The notes: generated from the letters alone by a model not told the origin. 64,000 nt of DNA from Clostridia bacterium (GCA_024403775.1 JAKSRE010000015.1:1-64000); one strand, 5' to 3'; positions 26,117-35,129 are shown, counted from the stretch's first letter. Translations and numbers: made by a program.

Positions 26117-28471
26117 ATGGCAGAACTTGACAACAACATGAATCAGAAGATCATGGAATTAGCTGACCGTGTTAAGGGACTTCGTCTTGACATGGAGTTA
26201 ACAACCGCAGAGATGGCTGAGAAGATGGGAATGAGTGAATCAGATTATCTCCCATACGAGGCTGGAGAGGTAGATTTTAACTACAGCTTTATGAGTAAGC
26301 TTGCTTCTATATCAGAAGTTGATATGCAGGAGCTTATGGAAGGTTCTTCACCTTCTCTTACTGAGTACACAATCACACGTAAGGGCGAGGGTAAGTCAAT
26401 CGCTAGACGTGACGGATTTAAGTATGATCGTCTTGGTTCAAGATTTAGAAATAAGTATTTTGAGCCTTTCCACGTTGAGATCCCTTATTCAGATGAGGCT
26501 CTTAACCCACCTTATGAGATGCATTCACATGCAGGTCAGGAAATGTTCATAGTAACTAAGGGTGCTCTTAAGGTACTTCTTGGTGACAATTCAGAAGTTC
26601 TTCATGAAGGTGACACATTGTTCTTCAATTCAACAACTCCTCACTATGAGTGTGCTGTTGGTGGTGAGAACTGTGAGTTCTACTCAATCATCTTCAATCC
26701 TGAGGCTTGGACAGAGGGTAAGACACGTAAGGAGACTCTCAAGACTGAGTTTAAGACAGACAGTGTTACAAACACAGATCTTGCTACAAATATTGTAGAT
26801 CCAGTATATAAGCATTATTTCTGGGATGAGTTTGATGCTAATGGACAGCTTGTTAAGGTTGGTTTCCATGAGGATGCTTCAAACAAGTTCAACTTCGGTT
26901 TCGACTGTGTTGACGAGATCGCTAAGAAGACTCCAGATAAGACAGCTATGATGTGGGTTGCTAAGGACGGCGTTACAGACCACAGATTTACTTTCGAAGA
27001 GATGAGCAAGCGTTCTAACCAGGCTGCAAACTACTTCAAGAGCCTTGGTATTAAGAAGGGTGATAAGGTAATGCTTATCCTCAAGAGACACTATCAGTTC
27101 TGGTTCTCTATCGTTGGTCTTGAGAAGCTTGGCGCTATCGCTATCCCAGCTACTTGCCTTCTCCGTGAGCATGACTTCACATATCGTTATGAGGCAGCTG
27201 GTGTTAAGGCAGTTATCATGACACCTGACGGAGATACAGCTGAAGAGGCTATGAAGGCTGCTAAGAGCATGACAAAAGATGCTCCTTCAATCTTCTGTAT
27301 GGTAAACGGCGCTCGTGGCGAGTGGGAAGATTTTGATAAGGGCTTGGAGGCTTCTTCTGACGTATTTGACAGACCTGAGGACTGCTCATGTGGTAGTGAT
27401 CCAATGGTAATGTTCTTCTCATCAGGTACAACTGGTTATCCTAAGATGGCTCTCCATTCGCACAAGTATGCATTGGGCCACATCACAACAGCTAAGCACT
27501 GGCACAACGTTGACCCTAATGGTCTCCACTTCACAATCTCTGATACAGGTTGGGGTAAGGCTCTCTGGGGTAAGATCTACGGACAGTGGCTCTGTGAGGC
27601 TCCAGTATTCACATTTGACTTCGATAAGTTTAAGTCAGATGAGATTCTCCCAATGTTCGCTAAGTATGGAATCACAACTTTCTGTGCTCCTCCAACAATG
27701 TTCCGTTTCCTTGTAAAGGAAGATCTCAACAAATACGATCTCTCTTCAATCAAGTATGCTACAACAGCTGGTGAGGCACTTAACCCTGAGGTATTCAACC
27801 AGTGGATCAAGGCAACAGGTGTTCGTCTCATGGAAGGCTTCGGTCAGACTGAGACAACTCTCGCTATCGCTAACCTCTGTGGTTCATCAATCCGTATGGG
27901 TTCAATGGGTAAGCCAAACCCACTTTACGATGTGCATATCCTCGACGCTGACGATAATGATTGTAAGCCAGGTGAGACTGGCGAGATCTGTATCAAGACA
28001 TCAGAGTTCACACCTTATGGTCTCTACTCTTGCTACTATCGTGACGAAGAAAAGACAGAAGCAGCTTGGCACGATGGCTACTACCACACAGGTGATACAG
28101 CTTGGATGGATGAGGATGGCTATATCTGGTACGTTGGTCGTATCGACGATGTAATCAAGTCATCTGGTTACCGTATCGGACCTTTCGAGATCGAGTCAGT
28201 AATCATGGAGCTCCCATATGTTCTTGAGTGTGCTGTAACAGGTGCTCCAGACCCAGAGGGTGTTCGTGGTATCGTAGTTAAGGCTACAATCGTTCTCGTT
28301 CCTGGTAAGGCTGAGGCTTCTGACGAGCTTAAGAAAGAGATTCAGAAGTACGTTAAGGAGAAGACAGCTCCATATAAGTACCCACGTATCGTTGAGTTCG
28401 TAGAAGAGCTTCCTAAGACAATCAGTGGTAAGATCAGAAGAACTGAGATCAGAGCTCAGGACAACAAGTAA
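26117..28471 (+). CDS. HTH-cupin regulator fused to AMP-forming acyl-CoA synthetase
   Basis: 784 aa with three parts. Residues 16-75 are an XRE-type helix-turn-helix (TTAEMAEKMGMSESDYLPYE). Residues about 85-195 are a cupin with MHSHAGQEMFIVTKG and HEGDTLFFNSTTPH. Residues 215-784 are a complete adenylate-forming synthetase: SSGTTGYPKMA (P-loop-like A3), EGFGQTET (A5), HTGDTAW (A7), GRIDDVIKSSGYRIGPFEIE (A8) and the catalytic Lys in TISGKIRR (A10). The synthetase half is closest in feel to acetyl-/medium-chain acyl-CoA synthetases. AAAGGAG precedes the ATG. The isoleucine-type T-box suggests activation of a branched short-chain acid for amino-acid synthesis. Whether the HTH still binds DNA is open. 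Confidence 0.92.
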   Translation: MAELDNNMNQKIMELADRVKGLRLDMELTTAEMAEKMGMSESDYLPYEAGEVDFNYSFMSKLASISEVDMQELMEGSSPSLTEYTITRKGEGKSIARRDGFKYDRLGSRFRNKYFEPFHVEIPYSDEALNPPYEMHSHAGQEMFIVTKGALKVLLGDNSEVLHEGDTLFFNSTTPHYECAVGGENCEFYSIIFNPEAWTEGKTRKETLKTEFKTDSVTNTDLATNIVDPVYKHYFWDEFDANGQLVKVGFHEDASNKFNFGFDCVDEIAKKTPDKTAMMWVAKDGVTDHRFTFEEMSKRSNQAANYFKSLGIKKGDKVMLILKRHYQFWFSIVGLEKLGAIAIPATCLLREHDFTYRYEAAGVKAVIMTPDGDTAEEAMKAAKSMTKDAPSIFCMVNGARGEWEDFDKGLEASSDVFDRPEDCSCGSDPMVMFFSSGTTGYPKMALHSHKYALGHITTAKHWHNVDPNGLHFTISDTGWGKALWGKIYGQWLCEAPVFTFDFDKFKSDEILPMFAKYGITTFCAPPTMFRFLVKEDLNKYDLSSIKYATTAGEALNPEVFNQWIKATGVRLMEGFGQTETTLAIANLCGSSIRMGSMGKPNPLYDVHILDADDNDCKPGETGEICIKTSEFTPYGLYSCYYRDEEKTEAAWHDGYYHTGDTAWMDEDGYIWYVGRIDDVIKSSGYRIGPFEIESVIMELPYVLECAVTGAPDPEGVRGIVVKATIVLVPGKAEASDELKKEIQKYVKEKTAPYKYPRIVEFVEELPKTISGKIRRTEIRAQDNK

Positions 28472-28493
28472 TATAAAGTTACTCTTTCTATAA

Positions 28494-28535
28494 AAAGAGC
28501 CCCGGAATGATTTATCAGACCGGGGTTCTTTTTGG
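28494..28535 (+). terminator. Terminator of the synthetase gene
   Basis: AGCCCCGG pairs with CCGGGGTT, followed by CTTTTT. Confidence 0.88.
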
Positions 28536-28590
28536 TTTGTTTTCTTCTTCTCGAAAGGCGTCACTACGCAAATAATCACATCTTCCAAAC

Positions 28591-29103
28591 TTATAAATAC
28601 TTTACTGTCTCGCTCAAAGGCTTTCTTGAAGCATGATTTGGAAGCGGACCAGCCCCTTCACTTTTATATCCAACATCAAGAAGCATCAAAATCTCCTCAT
28701 TATCTAGAAGTCCCAAATCCTTTTTAAGTTCATCAGGATTAAAGAAATTAAGCCAGCAGCTGTCTAATCCTTCATCTGTGCAGGAGAGCATCATCTGGGT
28801 TGCAACAATAGTAGCATCCTCTGCGCCTGAATCCTTTTTACCGCCTGGATAGGAAAATACATCATTTTTATCATAGGCTACTACAATCACTACTGGTGCG
28901 TTATAACGGCAAGGAGTTGCCTTATCGATCTTTGCCAAATTCTCCTCAGACTGAATTACATATATCTTCTGTTCCTGAAGATTCTTGGCAGTTGGAGCAA
29001 GTCTTCCAGCCTCAAGGATATTATTAATCTTAGCTTCTTCTACTTTTTTATCTGAGAAACTTTTACATGAATATCTTTCTTTTATAACATTTTTAAATTC
29101 CAT
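28591..29103 (-). CDS. Nitroreductase-family flavoprotein
   Basis: 170 aa, within the usual range for compact members. FMN-binding features: the N-terminal RYSCKSFSDKKV (Arg-x-Ser pattern), APTAKNLQEQ, and C-terminal LLDVGYKSEG with a following basic residue (SRKPL). Such proteins reduce nitro compounds, quinones or flavins with NAD(P)H. AAGGAG precedes the ATG. It lies 12 bases after the metallo-hydrolase gene in the same direction, so the two are likely one operon. Physiological substrate unknown. Confidence 0.87.
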   Translation of the reverse strand: MEFKNVIKERYSCKSFSDKKVEEAKINNILEAGRLAPTAKNLQEQKIYVIQSEENLAKIDKATPCRYNAPVVIVVAYDKNDVFSYPGGKKDSGAEDATIVATQMMLSCTDEGLDSCWLNFFNPDELKKDLGLLDNEEILMLLDVGYKSEGAGPLPNHASRKPLSETVKYL

Positions 29104-29115
29104 AGTTCTTCTCCT

Positions 29116-29748
29116 TTATAAAAGCTCTGGCTCAAGTACTACTACACCCTTAAGGTCCTGATTCTTTTCATAGTTTATGGTTGAAGTATTGAAATTTGTA
29201 ATCTTTGAAGTCTGGAGGGCGAGGAAGTCGTCAACGGAGGCGATGACATCGTATCCGAATCCATTTTCGCCGAGCTTCTTATAATGCATTGGGATTACTA
29301 TCTCTGGGCTGATTTTATTAACTATAGAGGAAGCAAGTTCGGGAGCTACTGTAAAGAAGCCTCCTACTGGCATCATAAGTACATCTATGTTCTTAAGAAG
29401 CTCATACTGTGACTCTTCTAATTCACATCCGATATCACCCATATGGCAGACTTTGATTTTGTTATCAAACTCAAGAATATGAATCTTGTTTGGACCTCTC
29501 TGAGTTCCGCCTGCATCGTCATGGAAGGTATCGATTACAGTAAGTTTAAAATTAGGAGCTTTCTCTTCGATTTTAACGAGATAAGCCGCATTATGATCCT
29601 GATGCTCGTGAGAACAGAAAACAAAGTTGGCCGTCTCTCTGATATTTTTTAAACCTGTTACATAACCATCGTCATATGGATCAAAAACAACTTCGATTCC
29701 GTCCACTTCTATTTTGAATGCTGCGTGTCCTAACCACTTTATTCTCAT
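29116..29748 (-). CDS. Metallo-beta-lactamase-fold hydrolase (UlaG-like)
   Basis: 210 aa. The zinc motif is CSHEHQDH, with further ligands in CHMGDIG and VIPMHYKK. This matches the small UlaG/YtkL-like branch of metal-dependent hydrolases. AGGAGG lies just before the ATG and directly after a hairpin. Probably co-transcribed with the nitroreductase. Substrate unknown. Confidence 0.86.
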   Translation of the reverse strand: MRIKWLGHAAFKIEVDGIEVVFDPYDDGYVTGLKNIRETANFVFCSHEHQDHNAAYLVKIEEKAPNFKLTVIDTFHDDAGGTQRGPNKIHILEFDNKIKVCHMGDIGCELEESQYELLKNIDVLMMPVGGFFTVAPELASSIVNKISPEIVIPMHYKKLGENGFGYDVIASVDDFLALQTSKITNFNTSTINYEKNQDLKGVVVLEPELL

Positions 29749-29761
29749 AAAAAATCCTCCT

Positions 29762-29791
29762 CTTATCTATATAAATACATTATACAGATAA
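29762..29791 (-). repeat. Inverted repeat just upstream of the hydrolase ribosome site
   Basis: CTTATCTATATA and TATACAGATAAG are 12-bp inverted arms with one mismatch, around a short loop that holds a TATAAT on the minus strand. It could be an operator or a 5' hairpin. Confidence 0.55.
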
Positions 29792-29832
29792 GAAGGAGAA
29801 TTATTAAACAAAATTTAGTTGTAATTTATCAA

Positions 29833-30606
29833 TTACATTGCTGTGTAACCACCATCAACAGCGAGGTTAACGCCTGTTACATAGCTTGCTGCTGGTGAAG
29901 CGAGGAAAATAGCAGCTGCATCGAGCTCTCCCTCGTGACCATAACGCTCTTCAGGAATCATTGTCTTTGCATTTGTCTGGAAGAAATCACTATCAAGTGT
30001 CTCACGTGTAAGATCTGTATAGAAATAACCTGGGCAGATTGAGTTAACAGTGATACCATACTTACCCCACTCAGAAGCCAAAGCACGTGTAAGGTTAACT
30101 ACACCACCCTTAGCTGCATGATAAGGAGCTGAACCACAAATCTTATTACCAACAAGGCCATACATAGAAGCAATGTTGATGATTCTACCATAGTTAGCTG
30201 GAATCATAGCCTTCTTAGCTACGCTTCTTGCTACACGGAATGAACCAAACAAGTCGATATTCATCTCGTTGTTGAACTGCTCATCTGTGATATCCTCAGC
30301 AGGAGCAACAGCACCAGTACCAGCGTTATTGATAACAATATCAATTCTTCCGAACTTAGCCAATACCTCGTCTACCATTGCATCAACATTAGCTGTATCT
30401 GTAATGTCACAACGAATTGCATATGTCTCAACACCAAACTCAGCCTTGATCTCAGCAGCTACTGCTTCGATTTTTTCCTGACGACGAGCTACTGCTACGA
30501 TGCTTGCGCCCTGATTAGCAAGAGCCTTTGCCATTTGAACCCCAAGTCCAGCAGAACAGCCAGTTACAATTGCAACCTGTCCACTTAAATCGAAATAATT
30601 CTTCAT
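29833..30606 (-). CDS. Short-chain dehydrogenase, gluconate 5-dehydrogenase-like
   Basis: 257 aa, classical SDR length. NAD(P) motif TGCSAGLG (residues 15-22), NNAGTG, catalytic YHAAKGG (Tyr-x-x-x-Lys) and the C-terminal YVTGVNLAVDGGYTAM typical of KduD/IdnO-type sugar-acid dehydrogenases. The start at MKNYFDLSGQVAIVTG is chosen over an upstream in-frame start because of GGGAG nine bases before it and because SDRs begin here. The palindrome at 30750-30782 is a plausible operator. Substrate not determinable. Confidence 0.88.
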   Translation of the reverse strand: MKNYFDLSGQVAIVTGCSAGLGVQMAKALANQGASIVAVARRQEKIEAVAAEIKAEFGVETYAIRCDITDTANVDAMVDEVLAKFGRIDIVINNAGTGAVAPAEDITDEQFNNEMNIDLFGSFRVARSVAKKAMIPANYGRIINIASMYGLVGNKICGSAPYHAAKGGVVNLTRALASEWGKYGITVNSICPGYFYTDLTRETLDSDFFQTNAKTMIPEERYGHEGELDAAAIFLASPAASYVTGVNLAVDGGYTAM

Positions 30607-30749
30607 TTTAAATATCTCCCTTAAAAATATATAGAAATTTAGAAAAAGGAAAATTTCCTTAAGAGATATTATACAGAACCTTGTGGTTAAGTAAAACAAA
30701 AAAAGTGGTATTTTTGTAACGTTTTTGGTTTTTTGAAAATCATTTCCCT

Positions 30750-30782
30750 TTCATTTGATAAACAAAACGCTTTTCAAATGAA
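30750..30782 (-). promoter_or_regulatory. Possible operator of the SDR gene
   Basis: TTCATTTGA and TCAAATGAA are perfect 9-bp arms around a core that includes AAAACGCTTTT, a LacI-family-like centre. A similar AACGTTTTT lies near 30718. Confidence 0.35.
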
Positions 30783-30806
30783 TATAAAGAAAATCATTTC
30801 GTATGA

Positions 30807-30834
30807 AAAGCATTCAAAAATTAGATTTTGAATG
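30807..30834 (-). terminator. Probable terminator overlapping the ktrA stop
   Basis: CATTCAAAATC pairs with TTTTTGAATG on the minus strand, followed by CTTTTC. The stem includes the stop codon of ktrA. Confidence 0.5.
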
Positions 30835-31468
30835 TTTTCTGGATAGTCTTCTTATTACCAAGAACGAGTACTGAATCGCCAGCTTCAAATTCAGTTGAAG
30901 GAGAAATACTCATTGTAAGTTCACCTTCTTTACGAATTCCAAGAACATTAACTCCGTACTTCTTACGAATGTCGAGTTCGATAAGAGTTCTTCCATCCCA
31001 CTCTTCTGGAACAACAAGTTCAAAGATAGAATAATCGTCATCAAGCTTAATATAATCAAGAACTGTATCTGATGTACAGCTTACTGCAGTCCATGCTGCA
31101 AGCTGCTTCTCTGGATAAACAACCTCATCAGCGCCATTTCTTCTCAAAAACTTCTCATGAACTCCAGTCGAAGCTCTGGCAATAACTTTCTTGGCTCCGA
31201 GATCTTTAAGAAGTGATACTGTCTCAAGGGAATCCTGGAAACTGTCACCAATTGATACAACACATACATCAAAATTACTTACACCGAGTGTCTCAAGAAA
31301 ATCGATACTTGTGCTGTCGCCTATCTGTGCATCTGTAACATAAGGTAAAATCTTATTAACTCTCTCCTCATCCTTATCGATAGCCATAACCTCAGCATTT
31401 GATTCACTCAACTCCTGAGCAATATGCTTTCCGAATCTTCCAAGTCCAATAAGTAAAATTGTCTTCAT
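30821..31468 (-). CDS. ktrA: Potassium uptake regulatory subunit KtrA/TrkA
   Basis: 215 aa. Cytoplasmic RCK protein that gates the KtrB channel. An N-terminal nucleotide-binding domain (GLGRFGKHIAQEL, IDKDEERV) is followed by a C-terminal RCK_C domain (residues 135-215, YGVNVLGIRKEGE), the usual KtrA length. GGGAGG precedes the ATG. It follows ktrB by about 80 bases. Confidence 0.93.
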   Translation of the reverse strand: MKTILLIGLGRFGKHIAQELSESNAEVMAIDKDEERVNKILPYVTDAQIGDSTSIDFLETLGVSNFDVCVVSIGDSFQDSLETVSLLKDLGAKKVIARASTGVHEKFLRRNGADEVVYPEKQLAAWTAVSCTSDTVLDYIKLDDDYSIFELVVPEEWDGRTLIELDIRKKYGVNVLGIRKEGELTMSISPSTEFEAGDSVLVLGNKKTIQKTFKI

Positions 31469-31549
31469 ATAAATATCCTCCCTTTTATCCTGCCTAATAA
31501 CCCTGGCATTAAACTTAGATATTAGTCTTTAGTAAAAAATCTTCTGTTA

Positions 31550-32890
31550 TTAACCTACAGTCAGTTTCTCCTGTGGAAGTCTTGAGAACTTATCAGCAGA
31601 ATTCTCTGCAACAGTAGCAAATACAATTGTAAGTCCGCCTACTCTTCCAAGATACATAAGAACTATAATAATTGCTCGTGATGCAAGGCTTAACTGTGGT
31701 GTGATTCCCATGGTAACGCCTACAGTAGCAACAGCTGAAGCAGTCTCAAATAAACACTCACCAAGAGGCAGAGCATCAATTCTGCTGATAAGACAGCCGC
31801 CTGTAACAAATAATGTAATATACATAGTTACTATTGTTGCCGCATTACAAACAACATCATTATCAATACGTCTTCCAAAGAATGAAGTAGCACTTCTCTT
31901 TCTGAAGACAGCTATCATATTGGAGAACATAACCGCTGGAGTAGTAACCTTCATACCTCCTGCAGTAGAACCTGGAGCACCACCTATAAGCATAAGAAAA
32001 ATCATAAGTGCCAAGCCCGCCTCAGACATAAGTGAGAAATCAAGAGTATTAAATCCTGCTGTTCTTGCAGTAACTGACATGAAGATGGAACCAAGGATTC
32101 TGTCCTTTGTATTAAGCCCAATATTATTAAATTCAAAGAAGAAGAAAATAATTGCAGGTACAATAAACAAAATACTTGTAGTTATAATAATAACCTTGCT
32201 CTGCATTTTGTATTTACGCCAGTGGTGCTTATTTGTGATGATATCATTCCAGGTAAGAAATCCTAATCCACCAAGTACAATCATCAGAACCAGCGCAAAA
32301 TTAAGAAGAATATTTCCTTCATAAGATGTAAGGGATGAGAACTTGCCTTTATAACCCATAAGATCAAATCCTGCATTACAAAACGCTGAAATTGAATGGA
32401 AGAGGCTGTAACCTAAGCCCTTAACAATGCCATATTCCTTTATAAATACAGGAGACATAAGTGCAGCACCAAGAAGTTCAATTGCAGCAGTCATCTTAAG
32501 AATAAAACCTGTAAGCTTTACAATTCCTCCGAGCTGATGAGCAGATATTGAGTCCTGCATAAGGTTACGCTGCTTAAGTCCAATCTTACGCCCCGATATC
32601 ATCGAGAATGCCAGAGCAAACGTAATGAATCCCATTCCGCCAATCTGAATAAGCAGAATAATAATTACATGTCCAAAAGTAGTCCAGTAAGTAGCGGTAT
32701 CTTGAACTACAAGTCCAGTAACGCAAACAGCTGATGTTGCTGTAAACAAAGCATCAGCAAACGGAGCTGAGCCAGCCTCCTTTGAAGCAAAAGGAAGCAT
32801 CAGAAGCAAAGTTCCAAGAATAATGGCGATTAAAAAGCCAATCATAATAACCTGAGAAGAAGAAAATCCTCTCCATTTTTTACGAGCCAT
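31550..32890 (-). CDS. ktrB: Potassium uptake channel subunit KtrB/TrkH
   Basis: 446 aa membrane protein of the Trk/Ktr superfamily, with four repeats of the membrane-pore-membrane unit. Filter-like segments include TSAVCVTGLVVQD (about residues 53-65), SAFCNAGFD, TARTAGFNTLD and ASAVATVGVTMG, each with the conserved central Gly. GGAG lies eight bases before the ATG. It is only 45 bases downstream of the ABC-F gene, so read-through from that gene is possible. Confidence 0.94.
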   Translation of the reverse strand: MARKKWRGFSSSQVIMIGFLIAIILGTLLLMLPFASKEAGSAPFADALFTATSAVCVTGLVVQDTATYWTTFGHVIIILLIQIGGMGFITFALAFSMISGRKIGLKQRNLMQDSISAHQLGGIVKLTGFILKMTAAIELLGAALMSPVFIKEYGIVKGLGYSLFHSISAFCNAGFDLMGYKGKFSSLTSYEGNILLNFALVLMIVLGGLGFLTWNDIITNKHHWRKYKMQSKVIIITTSILFIVPAIIFFFFEFNNIGLNTKDRILGSIFMSVTARTAGFNTLDFSLMSEAGLALMIFLMLIGGAPGSTAGGMKVTTPAVMFSNMIAVFRKRSATSFFGRRIDNDVVCNAATIVTMYITLFVTGGCLISRIDALPLGECLFETASAVATVGVTMGITPQLSLASRAIIIVLMYLGRVGGLTIVFATVAENSADKFSRLPQEKLTVG

Positions 32891-32935
32891 GTTGTCTCCT
32901 CATAATTAATCTTATATATTCCAAATTACCTTACA

Positions 32936-34447
32936 TTATATCATTTTATCTCCGTCTATTTCCATCTCAACAATACTTGTTGCTATGGTATCAACAAAGA
33001 ATTTATCATGTTCTACAAAGAGCATTGTAATCGAAGAATCCAAAAGCATCTCCTCCAGAGCCTGCCTCACATAAATATCCACAAAATTGAGAGGTTCATC
33101 CCATATAAAAAGATTTACTTCCTGACAAAGGCTAACTGCTAATAATACGCACTTCTTCTGTCCCTGAGATAAAAGACTCGTTTCCATATACAAATTCTCT
33201 TCAGTAAATCCCATCTTAGAGAGAATCGACTTAAATCTTGGTTCATCAATTTTTGCTTCATAAGCAATCTCTTTAAGAGTTCCTTTTAAATCAGAAGCAT
33301 CCTGCCTTACATAAGATATCTTAAGCCTCGAAGCTTTTACTATATCTCCTGTAAAAGCGATATCATCTCCCCTGAGAAGTTTAAGAAACGTAGATTTACC
33401 ACAGCCATTTACACCAGTAAGTGCTACTCTGTCACCCTGGTTTATCTCCAGATTAAACGGCCTGTTTACTACATCACCGTCATAGTTCATAACAAGATTT
33501 CTGGTTGTCACAAGCATATCAGAGAAGTGTTTCTCACCAGTAATAAGAAGAGTCTGCTTTCTCTCAAAATTATTAAGAAGTTTGCTCTTCTCCTCAATTT
33601 TGTTATCGTAACGCCTCTCCATATTCTTGGCATGGCTCATCATCTTTTTGGATTTAGCGCCTTCATAAGATCGTCTGCCTATGTTCTTCTCAGTCACCTT
33701 AGGATCAAAGCCTATTTTACGTTTCTCAGAGATAGCAGACCACTTCTCAGCAGCCTCTTTGGATTTATTAAGCTGGTTAATCTCCTTACGAAGTTTGTCA
33801 TCCTGACTCATCTCAAACTGCTCTTTTCGCTTCATCTCTTCCCACCAGGTTGAGAAACTTACATTACTTATCTCAATATTACTTTTATTTATTGCCATGG
33901 TGTGATCAGTACAACTGTCAAGAAAATGTCTGTCATGACTTACCAGGATGAAGCCATCCTTATTTTTAAGATAACCTGCAATCAGTTCTCTTCCCCGCAT
34001 ATCCAAATGATTAGTCGGCTCATCAATAAGCGGGAATCTTCCTTCATCAAGAAAAAGTGTAATTAGCTGAAGTTTGGTCTTTTCTCCGCCAGACAAAAGC
34101 ATATATGGGCGGTACAGAACGTCCTCCTCGAGCTTCATATAATTCATCTCGCGTCTGATTATCCAGTCCTCGGCCATCGGAGCGATAGCCTTAATCACAT
34201 CAATTCCCATATCATATTCATTTTCAATCTCAAAGGGAAAAGAAACAAATTCAGGAATACCAGAGATTTTACCCTTATACTGAAGTTCCTGTCTTAGTAT
34301 TTTAAGAAAAGTTGTCTTACCGCGTCCATTACGACCAATCAAGCCAAGCTTCCAGCTGGTATCTATCCTTATGTCTACATTCTCGAAAATGTTATTCTCA
34401 CATCCGTCATATCCAAAAGTGAGATTTTTAATATCAATCATTGTCAT
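32936..34447 (-). CDS. ABC-F ribosomal protection protein, Lsa-like
   Basis: 503 aa, two ABC ATPase domains and no membrane spans. First domain: Walker A GRNGRGKTT (residues 37-45), signature LSGGEKTK, Walker B FPLIDEPTNHLD. The linker (about 190-295, AAEKWSAISEKRK and KMMSHAKNMERR) resembles that of Lsa-type antibiotic resistance ABC-Fs, which displace lincosamides, streptogramin A and pleuromutilins from the ribosome. Second domain: GVNGCGKST, LLSQGQKK, FIWDEPLNFVD. The 6-codon leader peptide and terminator upstream are typical for drug-induced ABC-F genes. Resistance spectrum is inferred. Confidence 0.9.
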   Translation of the reverse strand: MTMIDIKNLTFGYDGCENNIFENVDIRIDTSWKLGLIGRNGRGKTTFLKILRQELQYKGKISGIPEFVSFPFEIENEYDMGIDVIKAIAPMAEDWIIRREMNYMKLEEDVLYRPYMLLSGGEKTKLQLITLFLDEGRFPLIDEPTNHLDMRGRELIAGYLKNKDGFILVSHDRHFLDSCTDHTMAINKSNIEISNVSFSTWWEEMKRKEQFEMSQDDKLRKEINQLNKSKEAAEKWSAISEKRKIGFDPKVTEKNIGRRSYEGAKSKKMMSHAKNMERRYDNKIEEKSKLLNNFERKQTLLITGEKHFSDMLVTTRNLVMNYDGDVVNRPFNLEINQGDRVALTGVNGCGKSTFLKLLRGDDIAFTGDIVKASRLKISYVRQDASDLKGTLKEIAYEAKIDEPRFKSILSKMGFTEENLYMETSLLSQGQKKCVLLAVSLCQEVNLFIWDEPLNFVDIYVRQALEEMLLDSSITMLFVEHDKFFVDTIATSIVEMEIDGDKMI

Positions 34448-34503
34448 ATTGTATTACCTCCGCATATATCGCGGCAGGACTATAAATTGATTATTTTCTT
34501 TAC

Positions 34504-34532
34504 AAAAAAGGCTGCGACAAACAGCGCAGCCC
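34504..34532 (-). terminator. Attenuator hairpin before the ABC-F gene
   Basis: GGGCTGCG...CGCAGCC with a T run on the minus strand, between the leader peptide and the ABC-F start. GCGGCGG just upstream (around 34581) could pair with CTGCCGC on the far side, or TGCGGC with the left arm of the terminator, as an alternative fold. Confidence 0.85.
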
Positions 34533-34601
34533 AAAATAATCTGATGTAAAAAGAGTATAGTAAATCAACAAATAAATTTCCGCCGCAAAGTAATTAAATT
34601 A

Positions 34602-34622
34602 TCAGCAAGAAATTTTCTTCAT
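34602..34622 (-). CDS. Six-codon leader peptide (MKKISC) of the ABC-F gene
   Basis: AGGAGG followed after seven bases by ATG AAG AAA ATT TCT TGC TGA, downstream of a consensus promoter and upstream of a terminator. Its role would be to stall drug-bound ribosomes and let transcription pass the terminator. Too short for similarity evidence; the call rests on the layout. Confidence 0.72.
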   Translation of the reverse strand: MKKISC

Positions 34623-34653
34623 TGGTCTACCTCCTATAAGTTATTTCCTGGCG

Positions 34654-34682
34654 ATTATCTCACCAGATTAATTTACTGTCAA
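34654..34682 (-). promoter_or_regulatory. Promoter of the ABC-F leader
   Basis: TTGACA, 17 bases, GATAAT on the minus strand, 32 bases before the leader-peptide ATG. Confidence 0.88.
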
Positions 34683-34698
34683 GTAAATCAGTTAATAA

Positions 34699-35091
34699 TC
34701 AGAACTCAATTGTCTTTGGAGCTCCAGCAAATGATGAGAATGTTGCCTTGGCATTCTTAAAGTAAAGAACCTGAGTATTATCATCATCCTCATTATACAT
34801 TGCACGAAGATGTGGATAATTATCAAGCATATGAGCCTTAGCCTCACGACTGTCATCACTAATTAATTCACCAGCAACTCTAAGCCATGTACCTTCCTTA
34901 AAGCAGCAAATCTCTGCTTTAGGATTAATAGCAAGCTGCTTTGAACAGTCCTTAATCTTACCTGTCTGAATATAAAGCTTTCCATCAAAGATATCAATTG
35001 TACCAAAAGGTCTTACTCTTGGCTGATCTCCCTCAACCGTTGCAAGATAATAAGTCTCGCATGACTTAATAAAATCATATACCTCGTTCAT
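34699..35091 (-). CDS. Pyridoxamine 5'-phosphate oxidase-like flavin protein
   Basis: 130 aa, typical of the small split-barrel FMN proteins. N-terminal YYLATVEGDQPRVRPFG and ICCFKEGTWLRVAGE are characteristic strands. Members are often annotated as pyridoxamine-phosphate-oxidase-like or general stress proteins and are usually not PdxH. GGAGG precedes the ATG. It sits upstream of the ABC-F transcription unit. Function unknown. Confidence 0.82.
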   Translation of the reverse strand: MNEVYDFIKSCETYYLATVEGDQPRVRPFGTIDIFDGKLYIQTGKIKDCSKQLAINPKAEICCFKEGTWLRVAGELISDDSREAKAHMLDNYPHLRAMYNEDDDNTQVLYFKNAKATFSSFAGAPKTIEF

Positions 35092-35129
35092 CGCCGCTTT
35101 ACCTCCAAAGAAATACTTATATTTTTTGA

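Noticed and set aside
30821..32890. c-di-AMP (ydaO) riboswitch upstream of the potassium genes
   Set aside because: The 45-base gap before ktrB is too short and holds no such structure.
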